From NCBI GenBank assembly GCA_021732995.1, contig JAKFWA010000069.1, positions 1 to 64,000 on the forward strand: DNA of 64,000 nt, in the 5' to 3' direction. The DNA is from Planctomycetaceae bacterium. Lineage in GTDB: Bacteria; Planctomycetota; Planctomycetia; Planctomycetales; Planctomycetaceae. Both the position numbers and the translations under genes were made by a program. Shown here one piece after another: positions 25,452 through 34,875 of the stretch. Below the pieces are notes generated by a model. That model saw nothing but the letters and a program-made list of their open reading frames with translations, did no database searches and was not told where the DNA came from. Position 1 is the first letter of the stretch, and each line of letters starts with the position of its first letter.

Positions 25452-28400
25452 TCAATTCTTGGAGATCACTTCGTCGAGGTTCATCAACGTGCTGACAAGT
25501 GCTGTCCACGCGGCGTGTTCGGCCGGGGCCAAACTTGCATCGCTCTTCGAATGGCCAACAGACAGCAGCTTTTGAGCAGCCTCGGCATTACTGCCGAACC
25601 TTGCCCGAGCCTGCTGCAGCAAGCTTTGCATCACCGTTCGCTCTTCCTGCAACGGACTGCGGCTCAACAACAGCTTGAAAACGAACGTCATCCGCTCGTC
25701 ATCGTTCTTCGCCGCCTGCAGCGTCTTCTCCGCGAGCTTGCGTGCGGCTTCAACGTAGGTCGGGTCATTCAGTAACACGAGTGCCTGCAGCGGCGTATTC
25801 GTGCGTGATCGGCGCACCACGCAGGTTTCCCGGTCTGGAGCGTCGAAGGTCGACATGCTGGGCGGTGGACTCGTCCGTTTCCAGAACGTGTACATGCTGC
25901 GGCGATAGAGACCATCTCCAAAATCCGGCACGTACTTCTCACGCCGCTCGACTGAAACATCCTCCCACAATCCTTCCGGCTGGTAAGGCTTCACGCTGGG
26001 ACCTCCGATCTTCTCCTTCAACAATCCGCTCATCGCCAAAGCGGCATCACGCATCGTCTCGGCAGACAACCGATACCGCGGCCCTCGCCACAACAGACGA
26101 TTGCGCGGGTCGACAACGTGCGGATCCGGTTGATCTGCTGCGTTCGAACTCTTCGCGCGCGGTCCAAAATCGGAGCTTTGTCGATACGTCGCTGAAAGCA
26201 CGATGCTCCTCAGCATCGCTCGCTGGTCCCAGCCCGAACGAACCAACTCCGTCGCCAGCCAGTCCAGCAGTTCGGGATGACTCGGCAAGGCCCCCTGAAT
26301 GCCAAAATCCTCGCTGGTCTCGACGAGCCCCACACCGAAGAACATCTCCCACCAGCGGTTCACGGCGACGCGAGCTGTCAACGGATGGTTAGGACTCGTC
26401 AGCCACTTCGCGAGATCCAGACGATTCAAAGAAGATTCATCTTTCGTCGTGGGCACTGTGCTGCCGAAGAACGGCAAGCCGGATGTCACGACTTCGCCGC
26501 GCTGGTCGTACTGGCCGCGCTTCAGAATGAACGTCTGCCGCGGCGTCGGCTGCTCGGCCATCACCATCGTCACGGGAATGGCCTTATCGATGGCCTCACG
26601 CTTCTTTGGTAGTTCTGCCAGTTCCGTTTTCAGTACTTTCGCCGCCGCATCGATTCGATCGAGATAGAACTGCCGCAGTTGATTCCGTTGAGCATCCGAA
26701 CGCTCGGACTGTTTCACCGCAAGGACGTCCTTGAGCGAACCGAGCACCTGCCCCTTCGCGAGTTGCCCGACGTCATCCGCCGACAGCGCAACCGAATAGA
26801 TCTGCAGATCATCAATCTGGCCTTTGAATGGCGCCGAGTTTTGACGCTTGCCGATGTGAAACGGCTTGTCCGTTTTCAGGGTGCCCGTGAGCTGATTGTT
26901 CGTCGTGACGTCAGTCGCTTTGGCTTCCCCATCAACGTAGATCTTCACGCCGGTCGCCTTCTTGGAGCCGTCATAGGTCACCGCCACGTGATGCCATTCG
27001 TTCAGCGAAACAGGCTGCTTGGTCTGCAGCTTGAACGCCGCTCCGGGCCATTGATGCACGAAGTGCGTAGCGACCTTGCCGCCCTCCATAATCACGTCAT
27101 AGCCGCGAAACGCATTTGCTTCGTCGATCTTGGACAGAACCGTTGTCGCTTCATTCGATGTCGGCTGGATCCAGACCGCGAACGAGAACGCGTCCGTGTT
27201 GTCAAACACACCGATCTGGCCAGCGTCCACGAAGGTGTTGCCGTCAAAACTCAATGAAGCCCCAGCTTTCCCTGTTCCGCGAGTCGCCTTGCCCTTGATG
27301 GTGCCGCGTCGAGTCGCATCAACGGAATCGGCGACCTGTTCGCCTTCCGTTTCATCCAACGAGAAGTGACTGACCAACCCGGCCGGTCCGAGCTTCCCGA
27401 TAGTCTCCGGGGTCAGCGACTGTTCCCACTTCGCCAGATCATCGTCGATCGATTTCGCTCGTTGCTGCAGTGCGGACTCCAGCTCTGTTCGACGCGCATC
27501 CAGACGCGCCAGCTCTTGCTGTTGCTCACGAGTAGGCACCTTCAGCAGCGGCTCAGCCATGCGGCCTTGCGAGTACGGCACAACTCGGTCAGGCACGTTG
27601 TTGAAGAACGCCGAGAAGCGGTAGTAGTCACGCTGAGTAACCGGGTCGTACTTGTGGTCGTGGCAGCGGGCACACTGCAGCGACATCGCCAGAAACACCG
27701 TAGCCGTCGTGTGTACGCGATCCGCGACATACTCCACGTGATACTCTTCTTCGATGATGCCGCCTTCGGTTGTCAGCACGTGGTTGCGATTGAAGCCCGT
27801 AGCGACCCTCTGACTGAGCGAAGCGTCGGGCAGCAGATCTCCCGCAAGCTGTTCCGTCAGAAACTGGTCGTACGGCATCCCGCGCGCGAAGGCGTCGATC
27901 ACCCAGTCTCGCCACGGCCACATCGTCCGCATCTCGTCGTTGTTGTAGCCGTTGGTATCCGCAAACCGGGCCGCGTCCAGCCACAGCATGGCCATGCGCT
28001 CGGCATAGCGCGGCGATTTCAACAGCCGATCAACAACTTGCTCATAAGCACGCTCGATCTGCTGAGCATTCTTACCGTCGCGACAAGCCGCCAGAAACTC
28101 ATCCAATTCCTGAATGGACGGCGGCAAGCCAGTGAGATCCAGCGTTACTCGACGTAGCCAGGTCCCAGCAGACGCTTCGGGTGATGGCCTCAGCTTCGAG
28201 TCTTCCAGCTTCTGAAGAATGAACGCATCGAGCGGATGACGCACCCAACTCTGATGTTTCACTGTGGGAACTGCAGGACGATTCGGCGGAATGAAGGCCC
28301 AATGCCCGGCGTACTCGGCACCTTGTTCAATCCAGCGTTTCAGGATGTTCTTTTGGACTTCGGTCAGCGGCTTCTTCGCTGCTGGCGGCGGCATCACGGA

Positions 28401-28685
28401 GTCATCGTCATGAGCAGTGATGCGCGCGAGCAGTTCGCTGGCAGCTGGTTTCCCAGGATCGATCGCCACGCGGCCGGTATCAGCTTTCGCAATGGCGGAG
28501 CTGCGTAGGTCCAGCCGCAGACCACCTTGCCGGGACGCCTCGTCGGGACCGTGGCAACTCCAGCAGTGGTTCGCGAGGATCGGCCGCACGTGCTCATTGA
28601 ACCGCACCGTTTGCGGAGCCTGAGCCACCGCCACCGTCGTCCACAGTGTCGCCATCGCTGCGATCCAAAAACTTAGTCTGCTCAT
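25452..28685 (-). CDS. Secreted PSCyt1-LamG-DUF1549-DUF1553 planctomycete cytochrome
   Basis: A 1077-residue exported protein. The ATG at 28685 opens a signal peptide (SFWIAAMATLWTTVAVAQA). A c-type haem site is visible at about residue 42-46 (CWSCH), the PSCyt1 domain. DUF1549 follows (about 150-360, with WLRRVTLDLTGLPPS and ARFADTNGYNNDE and a second CARCH haem-like motif at about 337). A LamG/concanavalin-like insert at about 430-610 (FDGNTFVDAGQIGVFD) precedes DUF1553 (about 740-1030, HPLTARVAVNRWWEMFFG). These giant proteins are almost restricted to planctomycetes and relatives; roles in degrading polymers or in electron transfer are suggested but unproven. The gene ends five bases from the NYN RNase gene on the other strand. 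Confidence 0.93.
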   Translation of the reverse strand: MSRLSFWIAAMATLWTTVAVAQAPQTVRFNEHVRPILANHCWSCHGPDEASRQGGLRLDLRSSAIAKADTGRVAIDPGKPAASELLARITAHDDDSVMPPPAAKKPLTEVQKNILKRWIEQGAEYAGHWAFIPPNRPAVPTVKHQSWVRHPLDAFILQKLEDSKLRPSPEASAGTWLRRVTLDLTGLPPSIQELDEFLAACRDGKNAQQIERAYEQVVDRLLKSPRYAERMAMLWLDAARFADTNGYNNDEMRTMWPWRDWVIDAFARGMPYDQFLTEQLAGDLLPDASLSQRVATGFNRNHVLTTEGGIIEEEYHVEYVADRVHTTATVFLAMSLQCARCHDHKYDPVTQRDYYRFSAFFNNVPDRVVPYSQGRMAEPLLKVPTREQQQELARLDARRTELESALQQRAKSIDDDLAKWEQSLTPETIGKLGPAGLVSHFSLDETEGEQVADSVDATRRGTIKGKATRGTGKAGASLSFDGNTFVDAGQIGVFDNTDAFSFAVWIQPTSNEATTVLSKIDEANAFRGYDVIMEGGKVATHFVHQWPGAAFKLQTKQPVSLNEWHHVAVTYDGSKKATGVKIYVDGEAKATDVTTNNQLTGTLKTDKPFHIGKRQNSAPFKGQIDDLQIYSVALSADDVGQLAKGQVLGSLKDVLAVKQSERSDAQRNQLRQFYLDRIDAAAKVLKTELAELPKKREAIDKAIPVTMVMAEQPTPRQTFILKRGQYDQRGEVVTSGLPFFGSTVPTTKDESSLNRLDLAKWLTSPNHPLTARVAVNRWWEMFFGVGLVETSEDFGIQGALPSHPELLDWLATELVRSGWDQRAMLRSIVLSATYRQSSDFGPRAKSSNAADQPDPHVVDPRNRLLWRGPRYRLSAETMRDAALAMSGLLKEKIGGPSVKPYQPEGLWEDVSVERREKYVPDFGDGLYRRSMYTFWKRTSPPPSMSTFDAPDRETCVVRRSRTNTPLQALVLLNDPTYVEAARKLAEKTLQAAKNDDERMTFVFKLLLSRSPLQEERTVMQSLLQQARARFGSNAEAAQKLLSVGHSKSDASLAPAEHAAWTALVSTLMNLDEVISKN

Positions 28686-28853
28686 GGAAGCCACTCAGAG
28701 GAATTGATCTCGCGCCGCAGGTCGACGCTCCTGATTGCCGGGATCAGAAGCGTACAGATTCGGTGGCGCCGTCAAAATCGCTGACGGTTTTGTCGGACGC
28801 ATTCGCTCAGTACAAATCGGCAGAGAAGACCTCATCCCCTCTGGATCGTATTC

Positions 28854-29798
28854 ATGACGTCAGCCATTCATCGTCGTGCGTTTTTACTGACAACCGCCAC
28901 CGGCGCGGCAGCCGCCAGCTTGCCAAACACCACTTCTGCAGTGGAGCCCAAACCGTCTGGAGCGAAGTTCAAGTATGGCCTGAACACGAGCACGATTCGC
29001 GAGCAGAAGCTCGGCATTGTGAAGGAAGTGGAACTGGCTTCGCAGGCCGGTTTCGACGGCATTGAACCTTGGATCAACCAGTTGGAACAGTACGTTCGTG
29101 ATGGGGGTGATCTTAAGGACCTGCACAAACGCATCAGCGATTCCGGCCTGAAGGTCTACAGTGCTATTGGTTTCGCAAACTGGGTTGTCGATGACGACGA
29201 GAAACGCAAAGCCGGTCTCGAGCAAGCCAAACGCGACATGGACTTAGTGCTGCAAATCGGTGGCACGCACATCGCCGCCCCGCCTGCCGGAGCGACCAAT
29301 CAAACTGACCTCAATCTGATGAAAGCCGCCGAGCGTTATCGAGCGTTGCTGGAAGTTGGCGACGCCATCGGCATTATTCCGCAGGTTGAAGTCTGGGGCT
29401 TCTCGAAATCGCTTTCGCGACTGGGTGAAACCGCACTCGTCGCGACCGAAGCTCAGCATCCGCGAGCCTGCATCCTGCCGGACGTCTACCACCTCTACAA
29501 AGGCGGCTCCGACTTTGAAGGCGTGAAGCTGTTGTCGTCTCACGCGATGCACTGCTTCCACGTGAATGACTATCCGGCCGATCCGCCGCGAGCGTCTATC
29601 GCCGATAAGCATCGCGTCTATCCGGGCGACGGCATCGCACCTTTGAAGCAGGTCTATCACACGCTCGCTCAGGCGGGCTTCGAAGGCATGCTCTCACTGG
29701 AACTTTTCAATCCGACCTACTGGGCTCAAGACGCCAAGCTCGTCGTCGAAACGGGCATCCGCAAGATGCGCGAGTCCGTGGCCAAAGCCTTCGCCTGA
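28854..29798 (+). CDS. Secreted sugar phosphate isomerase/epimerase-like protein
   Basis: A 314-residue TIM-barrel protein of the AP_endonuc_2 (xylose isomerase-like) family. A twin-arginine signal (HRRAFLLTTATGAAAASL, about residues 6-23) indicates export. The barrel starts KFKYGLNTSTIREQK; the metal-binding glutamate strand is PQVEVWGFSK (about 178), and the LPDVYHLYKGG, FHVNDYP and LSLELFNP strands supply the other ligands. Substrates in this family include inosose, hydroxypyruvate and other keto sugars. Here only the fold and metal site are supported. A selenocysteine tRNA follows 38 bases later. Confidence 0.87.
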   Translation: MTSAIHRRAFLLTTATGAAAASLPNTTSAVEPKPSGAKFKYGLNTSTIREQKLGIVKEVELASQAGFDGIEPWINQLEQYVRDGGDLKDLHKRISDSGLKVYSAIGFANWVVDDDEKRKAGLEQAKRDMDLVLQIGGTHIAAPPAGATNQTDLNLMKAAERYRALLEVGDAIGIIPQVEVWGFSKSLSRLGETALVATEAQHPRACILPDVYHLYKGGSDFEGVKLLSSHAMHCFHVNDYPADPPRASIADKHRVYPGDGIAPLKQVYHTLAQAGFEGMLSLELFNPTYWAQDAKLVVETGIRKMRESVAKAFA

Positions 29799-29835
29799 TC
29801 GGCAGTTCGCTGCGGCGATCAACTTGTCGCTTATC

Positions 29836-29929
29836 GGGAGCGTACGCGGCTCTGGTGACCGCCCCGGACTTCAAATCCGGTGTCGGCCTCGAAAGAGGAC
29901 GAGGTGGGTTCGATTCCCATCCGCTCCCG
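29836..29929 (+). tRNA. selC: Selenocysteine tRNA, anticodon UCA
   Basis: Ninety-four bases fold as a long-variable-arm tRNA. The acceptor pairs 29836-29842 with 29922-29928; an eighth pair is mismatched. The anticodon stem CCGGA/TCCGG carries the seven-base loop CTTCAAA with anticodon TCA at 29871-29873. The T-arm loop TTCGATT has a five-bp stem. A variable arm (CCTC/GAGG with a GAAA loop) and a GGTG-containing D-loop match bacterial tRNA-Sec. The discriminator base is G. The CCA end is not encoded. This tRNA reads UGA as selenocysteine with SelA, SelB and SelD, none of which lies in this window. Confidence 0.92.
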
Positions 29930-29950
29930 CTGACTCTGCTGCGCGGCGTC

Positions 29951-30377
29951 TTATTTGAGCAGTTCGAGCAAAAACTTCTCTCCCTGAGTTGTGTGAGCAC
30001 CCCCAAGGTATGCCGGGATCATCCACGCGAACTCATCCTTGTCGAATGCGGCTTCGCGAAGTGTTGTGGATGCGGGAGACGTGAGGAGCAGGAATCGCCT
30101 TAAATCGGACGAGTGGGCGCGTACGGGGCACCTGCGGAAAAGGCGGTTCAAGTAGTAGCAGGTCCCCCGTGGAAGTCTCGAACCTCGTGCAATCGGAATT
30201 CAGTGGCTCGACGTCGGGGCCTTCCGGCTCATCAACGCACCACCATTCATTTCCGTCAACAACTTCTCCGGTGGCGCAGACCACCTCATCGCTGCGGAAC
30301 AGTGGAAACCGAATACGGGGATCCGCAGCCAGAACAACAATACCGTGCTTCAAGAAATGCGAGTGCTGGAACTCCAC
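29951..30377 (-). pseudogene. Frameshifted hypothetical gene after the selenocysteine tRNA
   Basis: A minus-strand reading frame starts at a GTG at 30377 (GAGAGG seven bases upstream; first residues VEFQHSHFLKHGIVVLAADP) and runs to about 30105. Coding composition then continues in the neighbouring frame (to the TAA at 29951, ending GEKFLLELLK). Joining them with one inserted or lost base near 30095-30110 gives a protein of about 140 residues without a recognised domain. It may be a recently broken gene or a sequencing error. It ends 22 bases from the tRNA gene. Confidence 0.5.
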
Positions 30378-30750
30378 GATTATCCTCTCAATGTGAGTTG
30401 GATTGCTGCATTGCTGCCGCAAAAAGCCCGCTGCCAAAGCCGCACGATGCGAGACTGGCAATTTTCCGCAGGACCGAGGGTCAAACAAGCAAACTCTGCG
30501 CCGGATTGAGGGACCTGTTTCGCAACCCTCGCATGGCACGTTGGCCTTACAAAAATGAGGTTTAAGTCTCAGCCATTCTCTAAGCGATCCGCTCTTGGAA
30601 CGCGGAAGCGAGCGTTTCGGTTTGACTGCGTGGCTTGATCTATTAGAGGTCTCTTGGCGTCATGTCCGGTTTTTGTAACGACTGCTGCTGATCGACTGTG
30701 CGGAGTAGCCAGCCAGGTCATGCGGTCAGTTCTCAACACAAGGTTGCACT
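30378..30750. other. Spacer without a recognisable gene
   Basis: The 373 bases upstream of the BNR-repeat gene show no convincing reading frame, RNA gene or repeat. The promoter of that gene is presumably in its right part. Confidence 0.4.
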
Positions 30751-31848
30751 GTGAAGATTCTGCTCGCGATTTGCGTCTTTATGTCCTCTCTGGACGCGTC
30801 CTGGGCCGCAGAACCGGAGTTCACGCTGGGTGTTTGGAGGAACATCACACCGCCATCGGCGCCAACGAGTTTTCCGGAGCACGTCTTTTGCCAGGGAGTG
30901 AGCATCGATCTGCAGAGTCCGCGCACTCTTTATTTGTGTATCTGCGCTTACGACCCAGCCAGGGGCGGCTTGTTCAAGACGACTGATTCGGGCGCCACGT
31001 GGAAGAAACTGGGTGAACTTGACGAACCGCTGCATGTCGCGATCAATCCCCGCGATTCGAACCATTTGTATTGCGTCGATGGTGTTCGAGGAAAAACCCT
31101 GGGCTTCTGGGTTTCGAGGGACGGCGGAGAAACCTGGTCCATGCCGGATGGGTTCAAAAAGGCGACCGAAAAGCCGGTGGGAACTCGTGACCTGTATTCA
31201 ATTGCAGTCGATCCTACGGACTTCCGGCACGTGCTCGTGAGCTTTCATTCTCCTTGGGCTGGTAAGAACTGCGGACTGCTGGAGAGTAATGACGGCGGCG
31301 AATCGTGGGTCGCTCATGATTCACCGCCTGGCTTGAAAGGTGGCTACGGCATGGCCGTCTTTTTTCTCTTCGATCCCGATAAGAAGATCGGCAATCGGGA
31401 CACCTGGTTGTTCACCGCCCAAGAGGGTGGCTTTTTCAAGACAACTGACGGAGGTAAATCTTGGGCAAATGTGTATAAGCACTCGATGACACACGGCGGG
31501 AATCAGTTGTATCGAGCGAAGGACGGCACGCTTTATAGCGGTGGCTATCAGTATCCGGCCCGCAGCGTAGACAACGGCAGCAGTTGGGAACAGATCAAGA
31601 CCGGGCTGACCTACAGTTGGTACATGGGGATCGTTGGCGATGGCGAGCGTATTTACACCGCCTGTAGTAACAAGAATCAGCCTTTCTTCGTCTCATCCGA
31701 GTCTGACGGACTCACTTGGAAACCGCTGAATGAGCAGAAGTTTTCCGCTGTTCCGTTCACAATTGTTTTTGACCCCGCCAACAAGATCTTATATTCCGCC
31801 AGTTGGGAAGAAGGGTTGTTGGCTCTCCAACTACCCAAAGGGAAGTAG
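30751..31848 (+). CDS. Secreted BNR/Asp-box beta-propeller protein
   Basis: A 365-residue protein that starts with GTG (AAGG seven bases upstream). A signal peptide covers about residues 1-20 (LLAICVFMSSLDASWA). Six Asp-box motifs of the form D-x-G-x-x-W are spread through the chain, for example KTTDSGATW, SRDGGETW, ESNDGGESW, KTTDGGKSW and RSVDNGSSW, as in sialidase and VPS10/YCF48-type propellers. None of the sialidase catalytic Arg, Tyr and Asp positions was checked, so an enzyme function should not be assumed. It stands alone in front of an ankyrin-repeat gene. Confidence 0.82.
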   Translation: MKILLAICVFMSSLDASWAAEPEFTLGVWRNITPPSAPTSFPEHVFCQGVSIDLQSPRTLYLCICAYDPARGGLFKTTDSGATWKKLGELDEPLHVAINPRDSNHLYCVDGVRGKTLGFWVSRDGGETWSMPDGFKKATEKPVGTRDLYSIAVDPTDFRHVLVSFHSPWAGKNCGLLESNDGGESWVAHDSPPGLKGGYGMAVFFLFDPDKKIGNRDTWLFTAQEGGFFKTTDGGKSWANVYKHSMTHGGNQLYRAKDGTLYSGGYQYPARSVDNGSSWEQIKTGLTYSWYMGIVGDGERIYTACSNKNQPFFVSSESDGLTWKPLNEQKFSAVPFTIVFDPANKILYSASWEEGLLALQLPKGK

Positions 31849-31921
31849 TATCAAGCGAGTGTCGGCACCAATTCTGTGATGCCGTGCTGTAGCACGCTTC
31901 AGTCATCGAGGATAAGTTTCA

Positions 31922-32626
31922 ATGGACGTCAGAAAATACTCCCGTCGCTCGTTTGCCGCTCTGACTGCTGGCGCGTTTGTCTCCTCCGCCGCAACGCTGA
32001 GAGCACAAGACAAACCTGCGAATGAAGCTCCTAAGGCTAGCACTGGGTCAGAGCTGGCATCCGGGCCTCGCGAAGCGCCGTTCGAACGTGATTATCCGGC
32101 ACCCAAGTTTCAGCCGAAATGGAAGAATGCGCAAATCAATCGTCTATTGATTCAAGACTTTGTGATCTTTGCGCACACCGACCTCGAGATGGTGAAAAAG
32201 CTCGTGGAGAAGGAACCGGCTCTCGTGCTCGCGATTGTGAATTGGGGCGCTGGTGATTGGGAAAGTGGACTTGGGGCTGCTGCCCATTGCGGTCGGCACG
32301 ACATCGTGGAACTGTTACTCGAGAATGGGGCGCGTCCCGACATTTTCTGTTCGGCGATGTTGGGGCAAGTGGACGTGGTGCGCACGTTGATTACGCACCA
32401 GCCGAAACTGATCGATGTGAAAGGACCGCATGGGTTTTCGCTGCACTTCCACGCACAGGTTGGCGGCGATCGATCTGCCAACGTGCTGGAGTATCTGCAG
32501 TCGGTCAAGCAGATTGAGCTTAAGCCCAATCCCTTCCTGAAAAAGAACGACGAGGCTGGCAAGAAACCGGAAGCTGCTAAAACGGATGCCACCGCAACTT
32601 CATCTGAGAACAAGTCAGACAAATGA
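31922..32626 (+). CDS. Exported ankyrin-repeat protein
   Basis: A 234-residue protein. A twin-arginine signal (SRRSFAALTAGAFVSSAATL, about 7-26) precedes a short Pro/Ala linker. Ankyrin-type helical repeats cover about residues 80-170, for example FAHTDLEMVKKLVEKEPALV, HCGRHDIVELLLENGA and MLGQVDVVRTLITHQP. The last 45 residues are a charged Lys/Ala/Ser tail. Such repeats bind other proteins. GAGGATAAG lies upstream of the ATG. Placed between a BNR propeller and a caspase-like protein, it may share a surface role, but there is no evidence of an operon beyond same-strand spacing (73 and 144 bases). Confidence 0.75.
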   Translation: MDVRKYSRRSFAALTAGAFVSSAATLRAQDKPANEAPKASTGSELASGPREAPFERDYPAPKFQPKWKNAQINRLLIQDFVIFAHTDLEMVKKLVEKEPALVLAIVNWGAGDWESGLGAAAHCGRHDIVELLLENGARPDIFCSAMLGQVDVVRTLITHQPKLIDVKGPHGFSLHFHAQVGGDRSANVLEYLQSVKQIELKPNPFLKKNDEAGKKPEAAKTDATATSSENKSDK

Positions 32627-32770
32627 CGGGGAGTGTTTAACCTCGTTCAGATGATCTTTCATGGGACGCCGCAGTCTTGCTATTTTAGAGCGTTCGGACG
32701 CCAACCGGGCGGCGGACATTCCCATTGAATGAATCGCGGATTGAAAGCATGCCAGGGAGGGCTCACGCCG

Positions 32771-34360
32771 ATGTCAATCACTCCTGATCGACTCCGTCGC
32801 TGGCTGTGTGCAGCGGCGTCGGTTCTCGTCTGTCTGTTGTGTGGTTCTCAGAAGACCTACGCCACTGATTTCTTTCTGACAATCGGTGGTGGCTACAGCA
32901 AACTGGGGAATCAAGCTTCGTTGGAAGCGAACGTCGTGTTCTTTCAGCAACTGCTTGCAGACAAACATCGCGAGCCGCGTCGGCATGACATTTTTTTCGC
33001 CGACGGGAACGATTCAGACGCTGATCTGCAGGTGTTGGCGAACAAGCCCGCCAACTCAGATGCTCCGGCGACGGACCTGCTTGTCGCGCTGCATCGGCGT
33101 CGCAGTGGAGTAAGCGTCACTTATCGCGATCACCGCGTCGCTCACACCGCCGGACCTCTCGATCCCAAACTCATTCGCGCCAACCTCGAAACTTTGGCCA
33201 AATCTGCTCGCAGTGGCGATCGCTTGCTGATCTATGTGACTGCACACGGCAGCGAAGGAGCTAAAGAGGACCGCTTCAATACGACGATCGACTGCTGGAA
33301 CAATCGCAAGATTACAGCTCGCGAGTTCACGACATGGCTCGAGCAGCTACCGGTGGAAATGCCCGTCGTCATGGTGATGGCGCAATGCTACTGCGGCGGC
33401 TTCGCGCATTCGATTTTCGAGGGGTTGGACGAAACGAAAGGGCTTTCATCGCGGCCCCGTGCGGGATTCTTCGCGCAGCAGCATGATTTGCCAGCGGCTG
33501 GTTGCAGACCCGACATAGAGCACGACGAAGAATTCAGTAGCTATTTCTGGGGGGCTCTGGCAGGACACACTCGCAACGGCGCTCCGATCACTGGATGTGA
33601 CATCGACAAGAATGGCGCGGTCTCCTTTGCTGAAGCGTACGCCTACGCAGTGACGGCGGGCGATACGGTCGATATCCCGCTCCGTACGTCGGAGGTCTTG
33701 TTGCGGACTTACAGTCGTCTGACCGCGGAAAAGCCTGGCGACGCTCCGAACGCGGCAGACGCAAAAACAGCGGCTGCGGAATCGGCTGAACACGGTGCTG
33801 ACGAGCAGCCCAAATTGGTCACCATGACCGGCAAGCTGGATGGATTGTTGGGCAAGGACAATTTGATTTCGAGTCACATCGTCACGCAGCTCTCGAAGAC
33901 GCTGGGGTTATCACTTCAGGACGACGTGACGGCGGTAATGAAGGCGTATGACGACAGTCGCGGTCGCCCTCAGGGGCGCGGGCGAAATCGCCAGGGATCA
34001 GGGAGACGCGACCTGCTGAAAGAGGTGGGCGGGAAGTGGCCGGAGCTGGCTGACGAAAGGAAGTGGGCGGAATCTGCGTTGCTCAAGTCCGAAAATCAAC
34101 AACAACTGCTGTCCGAGTTGAAGCAGTTGCCGAGCTGGAAGGCTTTCGACGAACGGCGACAGCAGATGGAAACTGCTGACAAAGCGGCTGACCAGCGTGA
34201 GTTACGCAACGTCAAACTTCGCCGTCTCATCCATGCGCTGGAAGTCGCTGTGTTGGAAAAGAACCTGCCCGTTGTCGCCAAGCCGGAAATCGTCGAACGC
34301 TACCGCAAGCTGAAATCCCTGGAGGAATCGCATCTCAACCCGGGCGGGATCTCTCAGTAG
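32771..34360 (+). CDS. Exported caspase-like (clan CD) peptidase with EF-hand loop
   Basis: A 529-residue protein. The ATG at 32771 gives a signal peptide (about residues 8-33, LRRWLCAAASVLVCLLCGS); an upstream ATG at 32729 is in frame. The fold signature of clan CD cysteine peptidases (caspases, legumains, gingipains) is visible: a hydrophobic strand ending in His-Gly (LLIYVTAHGSEG, His about residue 159) and a second hydrophobic strand ending in Cys (VVMVMAQCYCGG, Cys about 206). A calcium-binding-like loop DIDKNGAVSFAEA follows at about 277. The C-terminal third is charged and helical. Substrate and activation are unknown, and activity is inferred only from the His-Cys pair. It converges on clpS. 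Confidence 0.65.
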   Translation: MSITPDRLRRWLCAAASVLVCLLCGSQKTYATDFFLTIGGGYSKLGNQASLEANVVFFQQLLADKHREPRRHDIFFADGNDSDADLQVLANKPANSDAPATDLLVALHRRRSGVSVTYRDHRVAHTAGPLDPKLIRANLETLAKSARSGDRLLIYVTAHGSEGAKEDRFNTTIDCWNNRKITAREFTTWLEQLPVEMPVVMVMAQCYCGGFAHSIFEGLDETKGLSSRPRAGFFAQQHDLPAAGCRPDIEHDEEFSSYFWGALAGHTRNGAPITGCDIDKNGAVSFAEAYAYAVTAGDTVDIPLRTSEVLLRTYSRLTAEKPGDAPNAADAKTAAAESAEHGADEQPKLVTMTGKLDGLLGKDNLISSHIVTQLSKTLGLSLQDDVTAVMKAYDDSRGRPQGRGRNRQGSGRRDLLKEVGGKWPELADERKWAESALLKSENQQQLLSELKQLPSWKAFDERRQQMETADKAADQRELRNVKLRRLIHALEVAVLEKNLPVVAKPEIVERYRKLKSLEESHLNPGGISQ

Positions 34361-34444
34361 CTACCAAGCTGATCGGATGGACTGCGAGAAGCTGTTCTTG
34401 CTCGTACCGGCACCGTCAACGCTGCGAATTGGGAGCAAACAAGC

Positions 34445-34771
34445 TTACGCGGCTGGTTCCAGAACGGCTGTCATGCTGCCTTCGCACCGATCGACAAGCT
34501 TGTCCTTTCCCAGAGCATGGATCTGCTCTCTTTTCAGCTCGGCGAGTTCCAGCGATCCGGTCCACAGAATACACCTCTTCGTTAGATGTACCTGTGCGGC
34601 GAGCTGCAGGCCCTTTTCGTGGGTGTAGCCAAAGATCGTCTGGCACATCCCCACGACGTAATCAAAAGTGTGATCATCATCGTTCAACAACACCACGTTG
34701 TAGGGCGGTTGCCGCTTCGTCTTGGGGTCTTTCTCCGACTGATTCTTCGGGCGGACGATTGTTTCTTCCAC
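34445..34771 (-). CDS. clpS: ATP-dependent Clp protease adaptor ClpS
   Basis: A 108-residue adaptor that delivers N-degron substrates to the ClpAP protease. The hallmark PPYNVVLLNDDDHTFDYVV (about residues 22-40) is present, with the Asn and Asp residues that bind the N-terminal amino group. The LAAQVHLTKRCIL helix and following strand complete the domain. The start is a GTG with GAGGAG eight bases upstream. clpA is not adjacent. Length is usual for the family. Confidence 0.95.
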   Translation of the reverse strand: MEETIVRPKNQSEKDPKTKRQPPYNVVLLNDDDHTFDYVVGMCQTIFGYTHEKGLQLAAQVHLTKRCILWTGSLELAELKREQIHALGKDKLVDRCEGSMTAVLEPAA

Positions 34772-34875
34772 GATGATTTCTCCTCAGGGCGATTGTGCCA
34801 GTAGCCTTGAGATGCGGTTGACTTACCGGGGCGAGGCTTTGACCGACGTTGGGCCGCCGGAATTCTATTCGCACT

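Noticed and set aside
27366-28157. Long open frames antisense to the giant cytochrome gene and to the metallophosphoesterase gene (54241-55065)
   Set aside because: GC-rich genes give long mirror frames. They lie wholly inside well-recognised genes and show no protein-like motifs.
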